Shown: in pieces, positions 25,610-34,076 of the stretch
Position numbering within the stretch: position 1 is the first letter of the stretch
How the letters are laid out: every line of letters starts with the position of its first letter
NCBI GenBank assembly: GCA_050949255.1
Contig: JBMNFJ010000016.1
Span: forward strand, 496,001 to 560,000
Direction: 5' to 3'
DNA length: 64,000 bases
From: UBA3941 sp002385665
GTDB taxonomy: Bacteria; Bacillota; Clostridia; Caldicoprobacterales; UBA3941
Made by a program: the position numbers and the translations under genes
Notes under the pieces: generated by a model
Databases searched by the model: none
Told to the model about the DNA's origin: nothing
Seen by the model: the letters and a program-made list of their open reading frames with translations, nothing else

Positions 25610-27916
25610 TTGAAAAGAATACCCGCTCATTTTAGCTTGATGTTAATCCTCTTTTTATTAGCAACAGTGTTTTCCATATTATCTGTTGCCAATGATTCCC
25701 TGGCATATGAAGGCCGCTCAATGATCCAAACACATAGCGATACAGGGGATCAAGGTAAGGCAATCCTGGTTTTTTTGGATCGCATTGGATGGAAAGATAT
25801 ATATGAGGCAAGAACTCCCAACCTGGATAGACTGATGGATATTGGCAGTATAGGGCTAATGACCACTAATACCGGGGGCAGCCTTTCCCAGAATAATGCC
25901 TATCTGACCCTAGGTGCCGGCTCCAGGGTTGTAGGAGTGTCCGGTTCCCAATCAGCCTTTCCATATGGATATTCATATAGGGGGGAAAGGATTGAGAATT
26001 TAATGTTCCAGATTACCGGATATAGGATGGATGAGGGATCAATAGCTAATCCATCCATAGCTAAGTTACACAGAGCTAACGAAAACAGGCCTTATAGAGT
26101 AAAGATAGGAGCCTTGGGTACAGCCCTTAGAGAGGCTGGCATCAAAGTTGGCGTTCTAGGCAATTGTGACAATTATAGAATAACAGAGAAGGATGTCGGA
26201 GGTAAAAACTTCCTTGTCTCCATGATGATGGATGATAGGGGAATAGTACCTCTTGGGGATGTCAGTCAATCACTTCTAACAGAAGATCCCGATTGGCCCA
26301 TGGGAATAAAGACGGATTACGATAAATTGATGGATACCTATAAAAGGCTGGAGAAGCAAGCACATATCATAGCAATTCAATTGGGGGATACATCCAGAGC
26401 TGAGGATTTCCGTCATCTGTCCATGGATTTCAGGATTGATCTTCATAAGAAAAGAGCCCTGGAGGAAGGGGATAAGTTTATTGGCAGGCTACTGGATCGC
26501 TTTGATCCGGATAGAGATTATATGATGATCCTCACGCCTGTAGGTCCGGCCAGAGAAATAGGAAACAACAATAGGCTAACCCCAATAATGGTGGCGGGTA
26601 AAGGCATACAAAGGGGCTGGCTTACATCGGGTTCTACCCATAGGATGGGTATAGTAACCAATCTGGATGTAGGGGCCAGCTTACTCAGTTTTTTTGGTTT
26701 AAAGCCCTTAGCAGGTCAGGGTGGAACTCCAATCTTCTCGCTTTCGGGAAGTGTAGGGAAGAAGGATCTGGTTGAATTTAACAATAAGCTGGTAGATATT
26801 TATAATCAAAGGCCCTTCTTAATAAAGGGGTATGTATACACGTTGATCCCTATTCTTGCCTTATCGACAGCTTTACTACTATTTAAAAGAAAGTATTTAA
26901 AGTGGATAAAGCCTATGCTGATCTATATAATGGTTGTACCTTTGGTATACCTGGTGTTGCCAACATTGCAGCAACCTCAGCTTTACAGAACCGCCCTTGT
27001 TGCCCTTTCGCTGTCCATAATAATAACTGCTTTGCTATGCAGATGGATTAGATCTACTATGAACAGGATTCTAATCATTTCCCTTTTGACCTTGGGGGCG
27101 TTAATTCTTGACCAATGGTTGGGTATGAACCTTATTAAGGAATCCCCCCTGGGATATGATGTAATTGCAGGAGCCAGGTTTTATGGCATGGGGAACGAAT
27201 ATATGGGGGTTTTGGTCGGGGCTTCCTGTACAGCTATTGCTGCAATATTCCAGAAGTTTTCCAGCCAGAAGAAGCCTGTCATGATTACAGCGCTTATAAT
27301 GGGTACATTAACCTTATTCACCATAGCCTCACCCAAGTTAGGTGCCAATGTGGGGGGGACAATGGCTGTATTTATCGCCCTATCCTCATTGGCCTTGATA
27401 ATACGGAACAAAAAAATACGTTTCCACAGCATAGCATCCATTATCGTTATAATGGTAATATCGTTGACAGCTATATTCTTTGTTGACTCCCTCCGGGTGG
27501 TGGATAGCCAGAGCCATATAGGGCAAACGGCAAATACTGTTAAAGAAAATGGCCTCGGGGAGTTATTAGGTATATTTCATAGAAAGATATCTATGAACAT
27601 CAGGCTTATTCGGACTACCATATGGACAAGGGTGTTTATTACATCACTGGGAGTAATGGTTTTGCTCCTGTATCGGCCAGTAGGTATTTTTAATGATGTG
27701 TATCAAAGGCATAAAGTTTTTATAAAGGGTTTGATAGCTGGGACAATTGGCGCCGTTGCAGCCCTTTTATTCAACGATTCCGGGATAGTGTCTGCGGCAA
27801 CAGCTATGGTATTTGTAGCACCGACCTTTGTGTTGTTGATAGTGGATGAAGTCCAAGGAAAAGTCAAAAATGGAGTATGGCACGATGGAATACGGTTCAA
27901 AACCCAGGGTCGCTGA
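25610..27916 (+). CDS. Alkaline-phosphatase-fold domain fused to a multi-pass membrane domain
   Basis: A 768-aa protein. A signal-anchor (residues 5-31) precedes an extracytoplasmic domain (about 45-395) with alkaline-phosphatase-superfamily features: AILVFLDRIGW at the first metal-binding position, TPNLDRLMDIGSIGLMTTNTGGSLSQNNAYLTLGAGSR, a GVLGNCD segment and ILTPVGP near the end. About ten membrane helices follow from residue 405, including FYGMGNEYMG. The combination suggests an enzyme acting on lipid-linked or surface material, but its reaction is not known to me. TTG 25610 with GGAGGT upstream is the start. The 3' end overlaps the glycosyltransferase gene, so the two are coupled and probably work on the same surface polymer. 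Confidence 0.72.
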   Translation: MKRIPAHFSLMLILFLLATVFSILSVANDSLAYEGRSMIQTHSDTGDQGKAILVFLDRIGWKDIYEARTPNLDRLMDIGSIGLMTTNTGGSLSQNNAYLTLGAGSRVVGVSGSQSAFPYGYSYRGERIENLMFQITGYRMDEGSIANPSIAKLHRANENRPYRVKIGALGTALREAGIKVGVLGNCDNYRITEKDVGGKNFLVSMMMDDRGIVPLGDVSQSLLTEDPDWPMGIKTDYDKLMDTYKRLEKQAHIIAIQLGDTSRAEDFRHLSMDFRIDLHKKRALEEGDKFIGRLLDRFDPDRDYMMILTPVGPAREIGNNNRLTPIMVAGKGIQRGWLTSGSTHRMGIVTNLDVGASLLSFFGLKPLAGQGGTPIFSLSGSVGKKDLVEFNNKLVDIYNQRPFLIKGYVYTLIPILALSTALLLFKRKYLKWIKPMLIYIMVVPLVYLVLPTLQQPQLYRTALVALSLSIIITALLCRWIRSTMNRILIISLLTLGALILDQWLGMNLIKESPLGYDVIAGARFYGMGNEYMGVLVGASCTAIAAIFQKFSSQKKPVMITALIMGTLTLFTIASPKLGANVGGTMAVFIALSSLALIIRNKKIRFHSIASIIVIMVISLTAIFFVDSLRVVDSQSHIGQTANTVKENGLGELLGIFHRKISMNIRLIRTTIWTRVFITSLGVMVLLLYRPVGIFNDVYQRHKVFIKGLIAGTIGAVAALLFNDSGIVSAATAMVFVAPTFVLLIVDEVQGKVKNGVWHDGIRFKTQGR

Positions 27917-29033
27917 ACTCATTAGAAATGCAGAAGGGGGAATGAAAGAACATTACATGACCCTGATCAAAGGCCTGATAGATTCAGGGTTTGATGTAAT
28001 AGCCCTATGCAGGTTATCTAAGAAGGACAGGAATAGGTTAACAAAATGGGGAGCGATAGTCGTACCCTTCACTATAAGGAGTAGAATCAGCCCCATCAGA
28101 AGTATTTTTACGATACTCAGACTAGCCAGACTCCTTCGTAAATATAAGGCGGATATTCTCCACTGTCATGGTTTTTGGGCAGGGTTTATTGGGCGGATTG
28201 CAGCATTGTTGGCAAGGCGTCCATGTATTTATACCATCCATAACTTCCTTCCCGGGAATCTGGGAAGATGGGCAAGGAGGGGGGCAATTTGGATCGAAGA
28301 AATGTTATCGGGAATAACAAAAAGTATAATCGCCGTGTCCGGAGCTTTGAAAAACCACGCCACTCTTGGGCTGGGCATCGATCCGCATAAGATAAGAATC
28401 ATTTATAATGGGATTCATCTTCCTGAAAAAATAAGAGAAGATCAGGATATAAAACGGATGTGGGGAATTGATAAAGGGGAGAAGCTGGTGGGAACCGTGG
28501 CAAGGTTAATCCCGGCAAAGGGTCTGGATGTGCTGATAGATGCAGTACCCATGGTCTTGAGGGAATTCCCCGACACTAAATTCATGATCGTGGGTGATGG
28601 CCCGGTTAAATCCGCTTTAGTGGCGAAAGCATCCAATTTAAAATGCGATAAAAACATTATATTTGTTGGACACAGCGAATATATATGGTATTACTATAGG
28701 GCTTTTGATATTTTCGTGCTCCCATCCTTATCCGAGGGGTTGGGTATTGCCCTTTTGGAAGCTATGGCCATGGGCAAGCCGGTAATTGCTTCGGATATCG
28801 GTGGAATAAGGGAAATAGTTAAGCATAATAGGAATGGGTATCTGGTTTCACCGGGGAATAGCAGAGAACTAGCTAATGCAATTTTGTTCTATCTGGAAAA
28901 CCCATATCAGGCTGATGAATACGCCAGTATAGGGAGGACGGAAATAATGGAGAAGTTTCCCTTGGAGACCATGATCAATGAAACATCCCGAGTCATACTT
29001 GAAGTTATAGACAAACAATACTCCGGCTGCTGA
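27870..29033 (+). CDS. Glycosyltransferase family 4 protein
   Basis: A 387-aa GT-B fold enzyme. The N-terminal lobe includes EGGMKEHYMTLIKGL and a DILHCHGFWAG segment; the C-terminal lobe has VGTVARLIPAKGLDVLIDA, FMIVGDGP, and the donor-binding motif PSLSEGLGIALLEAMAMGKPVIAS (GT4 E-x7-E). The sugar donor and acceptor are unknown. The frame is open from 27846, but ATG 27870 sits better behind AAGGAAAAG. It overlaps the upstream phosphatase-like gene by 47 bases, so coupled translation is likely, and it probably builds or trims an envelope glycan. Confidence 0.88.
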   Translation: MEYGTMEYGSKPRVAELIRNAEGGMKEHYMTLIKGLIDSGFDVIALCRLSKKDRNRLTKWGAIVVPFTIRSRISPIRSIFTILRLARLLRKYKADILHCHGFWAGFIGRIAALLARRPCIYTIHNFLPGNLGRWARRGAIWIEEMLSGITKSIIAVSGALKNHATLGLGIDPHKIRIIYNGIHLPEKIREDQDIKRMWGIDKGEKLVGTVARLIPAKGLDVLIDAVPMVLREFPDTKFMIVGDGPVKSALVAKASNLKCDKNIIFVGHSEYIWYYYRAFDIFVLPSLSEGLGIALLEAMAMGKPVIASDIGGIREIVKHNRNGYLVSPGNSRELANAILFYLENPYQADEYASIGRTEIMEKFPLETMINETSRVILEVIDKQYSGC

Positions 29034-29061
29034 CCATAGGGATGATAAAAAGGTGGGGGTT

Positions 29062-29346
29062 ATGAATCTTAAATTATTCTTCTTATCATTTTGGCTGTTA
29101 TTTATTGCAGAGTTGGGAGACAAGACCCAACTGGCGGTCTTTACCCTTGTGACCCAACATAAGCAACCATGGCCTATTTTCTGGGGGGCCTCCCTGGGAT
29201 TAACGGCAGTAACTCTATTGGGCACCTTTATGGGTGGATTTGTCTGTAAATACATACCAGCTGCCATTTTAAAGCTGGCAGCTGGAATTATGTTCTTAAC
29301 AATGGGTTTTTTTATACTCAAAGAGTGCTTGGGGGAATTACTTTAA
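29062..29346 (+). CDS. TMEM165/Gdt1 family protein, half-size
   Basis: A 94-aa protein with three membrane helices and the Gdt1 signature E-L-G-D-K-T-Q near residue 14. Full-length Gdt1/MneA proteins contain two such repeats (about 190 aa) and export manganese or calcium; this has only one, so a homodimer would be needed. ATG 29062 follows AAGGTGGGGG. It lies 28 bases after the glycosyltransferase stop on the same strand. No second half is found nearby. Confidence 0.82.
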   Translation: MNLKLFFLSFWLLFIAELGDKTQLAVFTLVTQHKQPWPIFWGASLGLTAVTLLGTFMGGFVCKYIPAAILKLAAGIMFLTMGFFILKECLGELL

Positions 29347-29357
29347 GTATTCATTGG

Positions 29358-30149
29358 TTACAGGAGACCCATGGCATGAAAGCCGGCATCAACATGAATG
29401 TTTTCCCCCGTTATCCCGCGGGACATATGACTTAAAAGGAAGACAGCAGTGTCTCCCACTTCTCTCTGGGTAACGGCTCTACGGAGGGGAACCTTTTCTT
29501 CATATACCTTTAGAATAGATCCAAAACCCTTAACGCCTTGAGCAGCCAAGGTTTTTATGGGACCCGCTGATATGGAATTTACCCTAATGTTCTCCGGGCC
29601 CAGATCTGCTGCCAGATATCGTACAGATGATTCCAGTGCTGATTTGGCTACTCCCATGACATTGTAATTTTGGACGGCTCTTTCCGCTCCTATATAGGTT
29701 AGGGTGAGGATACTGCCTCCGTCCTTCATAAGAGGCCTGGCATGTCTGCTGACAGCAACCAAGGAATAGGCGCTGATGTCCTGAGCCAGATGATACCCTT
29801 CCCGGGAGGTGTTATAATAAGCACCCTCCAGTTCTTCCTTCTTTGCGAAGGCTATACTATGTACTATACCATGGATAGTCCCATAATCGTTGCCGATGTT
29901 ATGGAACAGATCTATAATATCCTGGTCCTCCGTTACGTCGCACTTATACAATGAAATATTGGGAAGATCCGCTGTTAGCTTTTGGAGGTTTGATAGATTT
30001 CTTTCTCCCTGGTAAGTGAAGATCAAATTGGCTCCCGCATCAAGACAAGCTTCCGCGATACCCCATGCGATACTCCACTTATTGGCTACACCCATGATGA
30101 GAATTGTCTTACCCTTTAATAAAGTATTCAATGGTGCCATTCCTTTCAT
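29358..30149 (-). CDS. fabI: Enoyl-[acyl-carrier-protein] reductase (NADH)
   Basis: A 263-aa short-chain dehydrogenase that reduces the enoyl-ACP double bond, the last step of each fatty acid elongation cycle. The FabI cofactor loop is GVANKWSIAWGIA, followed by CDVTED, and the catalytic pair appears in QNYNVMGVAKSALESS (Tyr-x6-Lys). The C-terminus ENIHVDAGFHAMG is typical. ATG 30149 has a weak upstream site; ATG 30140 lies too close behind GAAAGGA, so the start is uncertain by three codons. The gene is alone on this strand, convergent with the Gdt1 gene and divergent from tig. FabI is the target of triclosan-type inhibitors in other bacteria. Confidence 0.95.
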   Translation of the reverse strand: MKGMAPLNTLLKGKTILIMGVANKWSIAWGIAEACLDAGANLIFTYQGERNLSNLQKLTADLPNISLYKCDVTEDQDIIDLFHNIGNDYGTIHGIVHSIAFAKKEELEGAYYNTSREGYHLAQDISAYSLVAVSRHARPLMKDGGSILTLTYIGAERAVQNYNVMGVAKSALESSVRYLAADLGPENIRVNSISAGPIKTLAAQGVKGFGSILKVYEEKVPLRRAVTQREVGDTAVFLLSHMSRGITGENIHVDAGFHAMGLL

Positions 30150-30277
30150 CTAAAATTGGTTATCACCCAGTCAAAGTTTCGATACTGTTATTTTATCAGC
30201 TGAGTGGTTATATAGATTATAGAGGAACTGATTAGGTGTTGTCAAAAGAATATTTAGTAAATTCCCCTATAATAATG

Positions 30278-30306
30278 TTGGACAACCTTGAACGATGTGT
30301 TATAAT
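30278..30306 (+). promoter_or_regulatory. Promoter of tig
   Basis: TTGGAC (30278-30283) and TATAAT (30301-30306) are 17 bases apart, with an extended -10 TG at 30298-30299. Transcription would start about 38 bases before the tig start codon. Confidence 0.75.
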
Positions 30307-30349
30307 ATTAAAGATTATAAGGTATATACGAACTAAGGAGGACTTTTTG

Positions 30350-31684
30350 GTGAAAGCGAATATAGAAAAACTCGAAAATAGTAAAGTAAAACTAGAGATA
30401 GAGGTAGATGCAAAACAATTTGACGAGGCAATGCATAAGGCATATCTTAAGAATAGGGGCCGAATTATTATTCCCGGATTTAGAAAGGGTAAAGCACCTC
30501 GCCAGATAATTGAACGTTATTATGGTGAAGGTATTTTTTATGAAGACGCTTTGGCAGAGACCCTGCCTGCTAAGTATGATGAAGCCGTAAAGGAGTACGG
30601 GCTGTTTCCCGTAGATCAGCCTGACTTCGATGTTGTTCAGATCGGGAATGGCCAGGATCTTATATTTACCGCAGAAGTAACCGTAAAACCAGATGTTGTT
30701 TTAGGCCAGTATAAGGGAATAGAAATAAACAAGGTTGAGTATAATGTTACAGACCAAGACGTAGACGATCAGCTAGAAAGAGTCCGTGAACAGAATGCTA
30801 GGTGGATAACCGTTGAAGATAGACCTGTTAAAGATGGTGATCGTTTAACCCTTGATTATAAAGGTTATGTAGATGGAGAGGCTTTCGAGGGAGGAACCGC
30901 CGAAAACCAAACTCTGGTGATTGGCTCGGGACAGTTTATACCTGGGTTTGAAGAGCAGCTAATAGGTATGAATATTGGTGATGAACGTGAGATCAAGGTC
31001 ACCTTCCCCGAAGAATACCATGCCGAGGAGTTAAAAGGCAAGGATGCTATTTTCGAGGTTAAAGTCCATGAAATAAAAGAAAAAGAGCTGCCTGAATTGG
31101 ATGATGAGTTTATCAAAGATATCAGCGAATTTGATACTGTAGAGGAATACAGGGCAGATTTAAAAAAGCGTATGGAGGAAGACGCAGCTCGCAGGGGAAA
31201 GGCCGAAATGGAAAATCTCCTTCTTAGGAAGGTAGTCGATAATATGGAAGTAGATGTTCCTGAGGTTATGATAGAGAGGGAAATAGATTCATCAATCAGG
31301 GATATGGATATGAGGATGAGGTATCAGGGCTTTGATCTAAATAGCTATCTTGCTATGATGGGTTCCTCTATGGAGGACTTTAGATCTGAAATGAGAGATG
31401 AAGCAAGCTATAGGGTTAAGCTTCAGCTGGCCTTGGAACAGATAATTAAGGATGAGGCAATTGAAGTAACACAAGAGGATTTGGATAAGGAATACAACAG
31501 CATTGCCGAAGAATTTAAGATGGACCTGGATGAAGTAAAGAAAAGATATGAAGGCCAGGAGGATGGGCTGAAGAATAGTCTGTCTATACAAAAAACCATA
31601 GATTTTCTAATGAAAGAAGCGGTGATTGTTGAAGCCGAGGAAGAAGATAAAGAGTCCGAGGAACAGGAGACGCAAGAAGATTAG
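30350..31684 (+). CDS. tig: Trigger factor (ribosome-associated chaperone and PPIase)
   Basis: A 444-aa chaperone that binds the ribosome near the exit tunnel. The N-terminal ribosome-binding domain carries PGFRKGKAPRQIIERYYG near residue 42. The FKBP-type PPIase domain spans about 150-235 (DGDRLTLDYKGYVDGEAFEGG and FIPGFEEQLIGMNIGDEREI), and the long helical C-terminal domain ends in an acidic tail. GTG 30350 is chosen because AAGGAGG lies at 30335-30341; the longer frame from 30236 would start before the promoter. It heads the tig-clpP-clpX cluster that is standard in Firmicutes. Confidence 0.96.
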   Translation: MKANIEKLENSKVKLEIEVDAKQFDEAMHKAYLKNRGRIIIPGFRKGKAPRQIIERYYGEGIFYEDALAETLPAKYDEAVKEYGLFPVDQPDFDVVQIGNGQDLIFTAEVTVKPDVVLGQYKGIEINKVEYNVTDQDVDDQLERVREQNARWITVEDRPVKDGDRLTLDYKGYVDGEAFEGGTAENQTLVIGSGQFIPGFEEQLIGMNIGDEREIKVTFPEEYHAEELKGKDAIFEVKVHEIKEKELPELDDEFIKDISEFDTVEEYRADLKKRMEEDAARRGKAEMENLLLRKVVDNMEVDVPEVMIEREIDSSIRDMDMRMRYQGFDLNSYLAMMGSSMEDFRSEMRDEASYRVKLQLALEQIIKDEAIEVTQEDLDKEYNSIAEEFKMDLDEVKKRYEGQEDGLKNSLSIQKTIDFLMKEAVIVEAEEEDKESEEQETQED

Positions 31685-31732
31685 GTATGTAATACCTAAC
31701 TTATCGAGATAAATATAAGGAGGGATTAGCAA

Positions 31733-32317
31733 ATGAATTTGGTACCTATAGTTGTTGAACAAACCAGTCGTGGTGAAAGGTCATATGACATATATTCTAG
31801 ACTGCTTGAGGATCGAATTATATTTTTAGGGGGTCCAATAAGTGACTTAACAGCTAATTTAGTTGTAGCCCAACTGCTATTTTTGGAGGCAAAGGATCCC
31901 GATAAGGATGTGCTCGTCTATATAAACAGCCCTGGAGGTTCTGTGACAGCAGGGATGGCGATATATGATACAATGCAATATCTAAAGTGTGATGTATCCA
32001 CTATTTGTGTTGGGATGGCTGCTTCTATGGGAGCTTTCCTATTGGCAGCGGGAACCAAGGGCAAACGCCTGGCATTACCCAATAGTGAGATTATGATCCA
32101 TCAGCCCTTGGGTGGAACACAGGGGCAAGCCTCTGATATCGCCATTCACGCCGAGCAGATTCTCAAGCTTAAGAAAAAGATAAATGAAATTCTGGCCGAG
32201 AGGACAGGTAATCCATTGGAAAAAATTGAAAGAGATACGGATCGTGACTTTTTCATGTCCGCTGAGGAAGCTAAGAAGTATGGGATTATAGATGATGTAA
32301 TTACTTCCCGCAAATAA
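31733..32317 (+). CDS. clpP: ATP-dependent Clp protease proteolytic subunit
   Basis: A 194-aa serine protease subunit that forms the double-heptamer chamber fed by ClpX or ClpC. The catalytic triad is complete: Ser98 in GMAASMG, His123 in MIHQPLGG and Asp172 in DTDRDFF. The short N-terminal propeptide region MNLVPIVVEQTSRGER is typical. The start has AAGGAGGG upstream. It lies 48 bases after tig and upstream of clpX, so tig-clpP-clpX probably form one module. Confidence 0.98.
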   Translation: MNLVPIVVEQTSRGERSYDIYSRLLEDRIIFLGGPISDLTANLVVAQLLFLEAKDPDKDVLVYINSPGGSVTAGMAIYDTMQYLKCDVSTICVGMAASMGAFLLAAGTKGKRLALPNSEIMIHQPLGGTQGQASDIAIHAEQILKLKKKINEILAERTGNPLEKIERDTDRDFFMSAEEAKKYGIIDDVITSRK

Positions 32318-32549
32318 AATGCGTGGAATTGACCCATAATTGTTTAATATGATAACATGATTATTGTGACTATAGAATAGATTAAATTTACTATATACTA
32401 GATAGATAGAAGTGAGGGCGGCCTTAGGCCGCCCGCATACACGCATTATAGACACAGGACACTCTATTAAGGAACGGTATGGTTCGCAATAGGGAAATAA
32501 TGTGACACAATATTTAATGCGAACATATAGTTAAAGAAGAGGTGAAAGT

Positions 32550-33836
32550 ATGGCTAGATATGATGACAAAAAGCAGCTCAAGTGTTCATTTTGCAGTAAA
32601 ACCCAAGAGCAAGTCAGGCGTTTGGTAGCCGGGCCAGGGGTCTATATATGCGATGAGTGTATTGAGTTATGCCAAGAGATTATTGAGGAAGAATTTGATG
32701 ACGCCTCTGATCTGGATATTAGGGACATTCCAAAACCCGCGGAGATTATGGAAATCCTTGATCAATATGTAATTGACCAGGAAGAAGCCAAAAAGACTCT
32801 GTCGGTGGCGGTATATAATCACTATAAACGGATAAATAGTGACGTATCAAAGGATGATGTTGAGCTTTACAAGAGCAATATTGTAATGCTTGGTCCTACC
32901 GGTTCCGGTAAAACTCTCCTGGCCCAGACCTTGGCCAGAATTTTAAATGTACCCTTTGCCGTTGCAGATGCGACCTCCCTTACAGAGGCGGGATACGTCG
33001 GTGAAGATGTTGAGAATATCTTATTAAAGCTTATACAGGCAGCAGACTACGATGTAGAAAGAGCCGAAAAGGGCATTATATATATAGACGAGATTGATAA
33101 GGTAGCCAGAAAATCTGAAAATCCTTCTATTACAAGGGATGTTTCCGGAGAAGGTGTCCAACAGGCTCTGCTAAAGATCCTGGAAGGAACTGTTGCCAGT
33201 GTACCCCCCCAAGGTGGGAGAAAACACCCCCATCAGGAGTTTATTCAGATTGATACAACAAATATTCTCTTTATCTGTGGTGGCGCCTTTGATGGGATAG
33301 ATAAGATCATACAGAACAGAATTGGCAAAAAGACCATGGGTTTCGGAGCTGATATACGCAGCAATAAAAACTATGATGTAGGCGAGATCTTAGCCAAGAT
33401 TCAGCCCGAAGACCTACTTCGATATGGGTTGATACCGGAATTTGTAGGTCGGGTTCCAGTAGTCGTAACCTTAAATCCTTTGGATGAAGATGCATTGGTT
33501 CAAATCCTAAAGGAGCCCAAAAATGCATTAGTAAAGCAATATCAGAAATTGTTAGAGATGGATGGAGTAACTCTGGAGTTTGAAGAAGAGGCTCTAAGGT
33601 ACATCGCAAAACGTGCCATCGAAAGGAAGACCGGCGCAAGAGGCTTAAGGGCAATTTTGGAAAAGATCATGCTAAATGTCATGTTCGATATTCCTTCCAG
33701 AGACGATGTGGAAAAATGCATAATTACCAAAGAGACTGTTATTAACAACAGCGATCCTATACTAATTCTTTCCGAAGGTCAAAGAGGTCGTAAAACCATA
33801 AAAAAGACAAAGGACAAGAGAGAATCAGTATCCTAA
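32550..33836 (+). CDS. clpX: ATP-dependent Clp protease ATP-binding subunit ClpX
   Basis: A 428-aa AAA+ unfoldase that feeds substrates to ClpP. The N-terminal zinc-binding domain has CSFCSK then CDECIELC. Walker A GPTGSGKT includes Lys121, Walker B is IIYIDEIDK, the IGF loop that docks on ClpP appears as the RIGKKTMGFG segment, and the sensor 2 region is KTGARGLR. ATG 32550 follows AGAGGTGAAAG. The 230-base gap after clpP contains a GC-rich hairpin without a T-run. A clean terminator closes the gene. Confidence 0.98.
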   Translation: MARYDDKKQLKCSFCSKTQEQVRRLVAGPGVYICDECIELCQEIIEEEFDDASDLDIRDIPKPAEIMEILDQYVIDQEEAKKTLSVAVYNHYKRINSDVSKDDVELYKSNIVMLGPTGSGKTLLAQTLARILNVPFAVADATSLTEAGYVGEDVENILLKLIQAADYDVERAEKGIIYIDEIDKVARKSENPSITRDVSGEGVQQALLKILEGTVASVPPQGGRKHPHQEFIQIDTTNILFICGGAFDGIDKIIQNRIGKKTMGFGADIRSNKNYDVGEILAKIQPEDLLRYGLIPEFVGRVPVVVTLNPLDEDALVQILKEPKNALVKQYQKLLEMDGVTLEFEEEALRYIAKRAIERKTGARGLRAILEKIMLNVMFDIPSRDDVEKCIITKETVINNSDPILILSEGQRGRKTIKKTKDKRESVS

Positions 33837-33837
33837 T

Positions 33838-33862
33838 GGAGCCTGGCAAGGCTCCTTTTTTA
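33838..33862 (+). terminator. Intrinsic terminator of clpX
   Basis: GGAGCC (33838-33843) and GGCTCC (33850-33855) are followed by six T residues. The stem starts one base after the clpX stop codon. Confidence 0.9.
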
Positions 33863-34076
33863 TGTGGATTTCTTTCGAATATTAAACAGGATAAAAACCA
33901 CTTAATTACAGCATAATATAAACGATACCAATGTATAAAGGTTTTCCTTATGCGGTAAAATAGAGCCATTGTGTCGGGCTCACCACCGTAGCTATAACAG
34001 GGATCGATATGTAATGATACCTGAGTTAAAGTTCTTTCTTATAGAAGGATTGGCATTTGGTTAAGGAGGCAATGTT

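Noticed and set aside
32416..32434. GC-rich 8-bp hairpin between clpP and clpX as an intrinsic terminator.
   Set aside because: The stem GGGCGGCC/GGCCGCCC has no T-run after it; it may be a pause or RNA-processing site, but termination is not supported.
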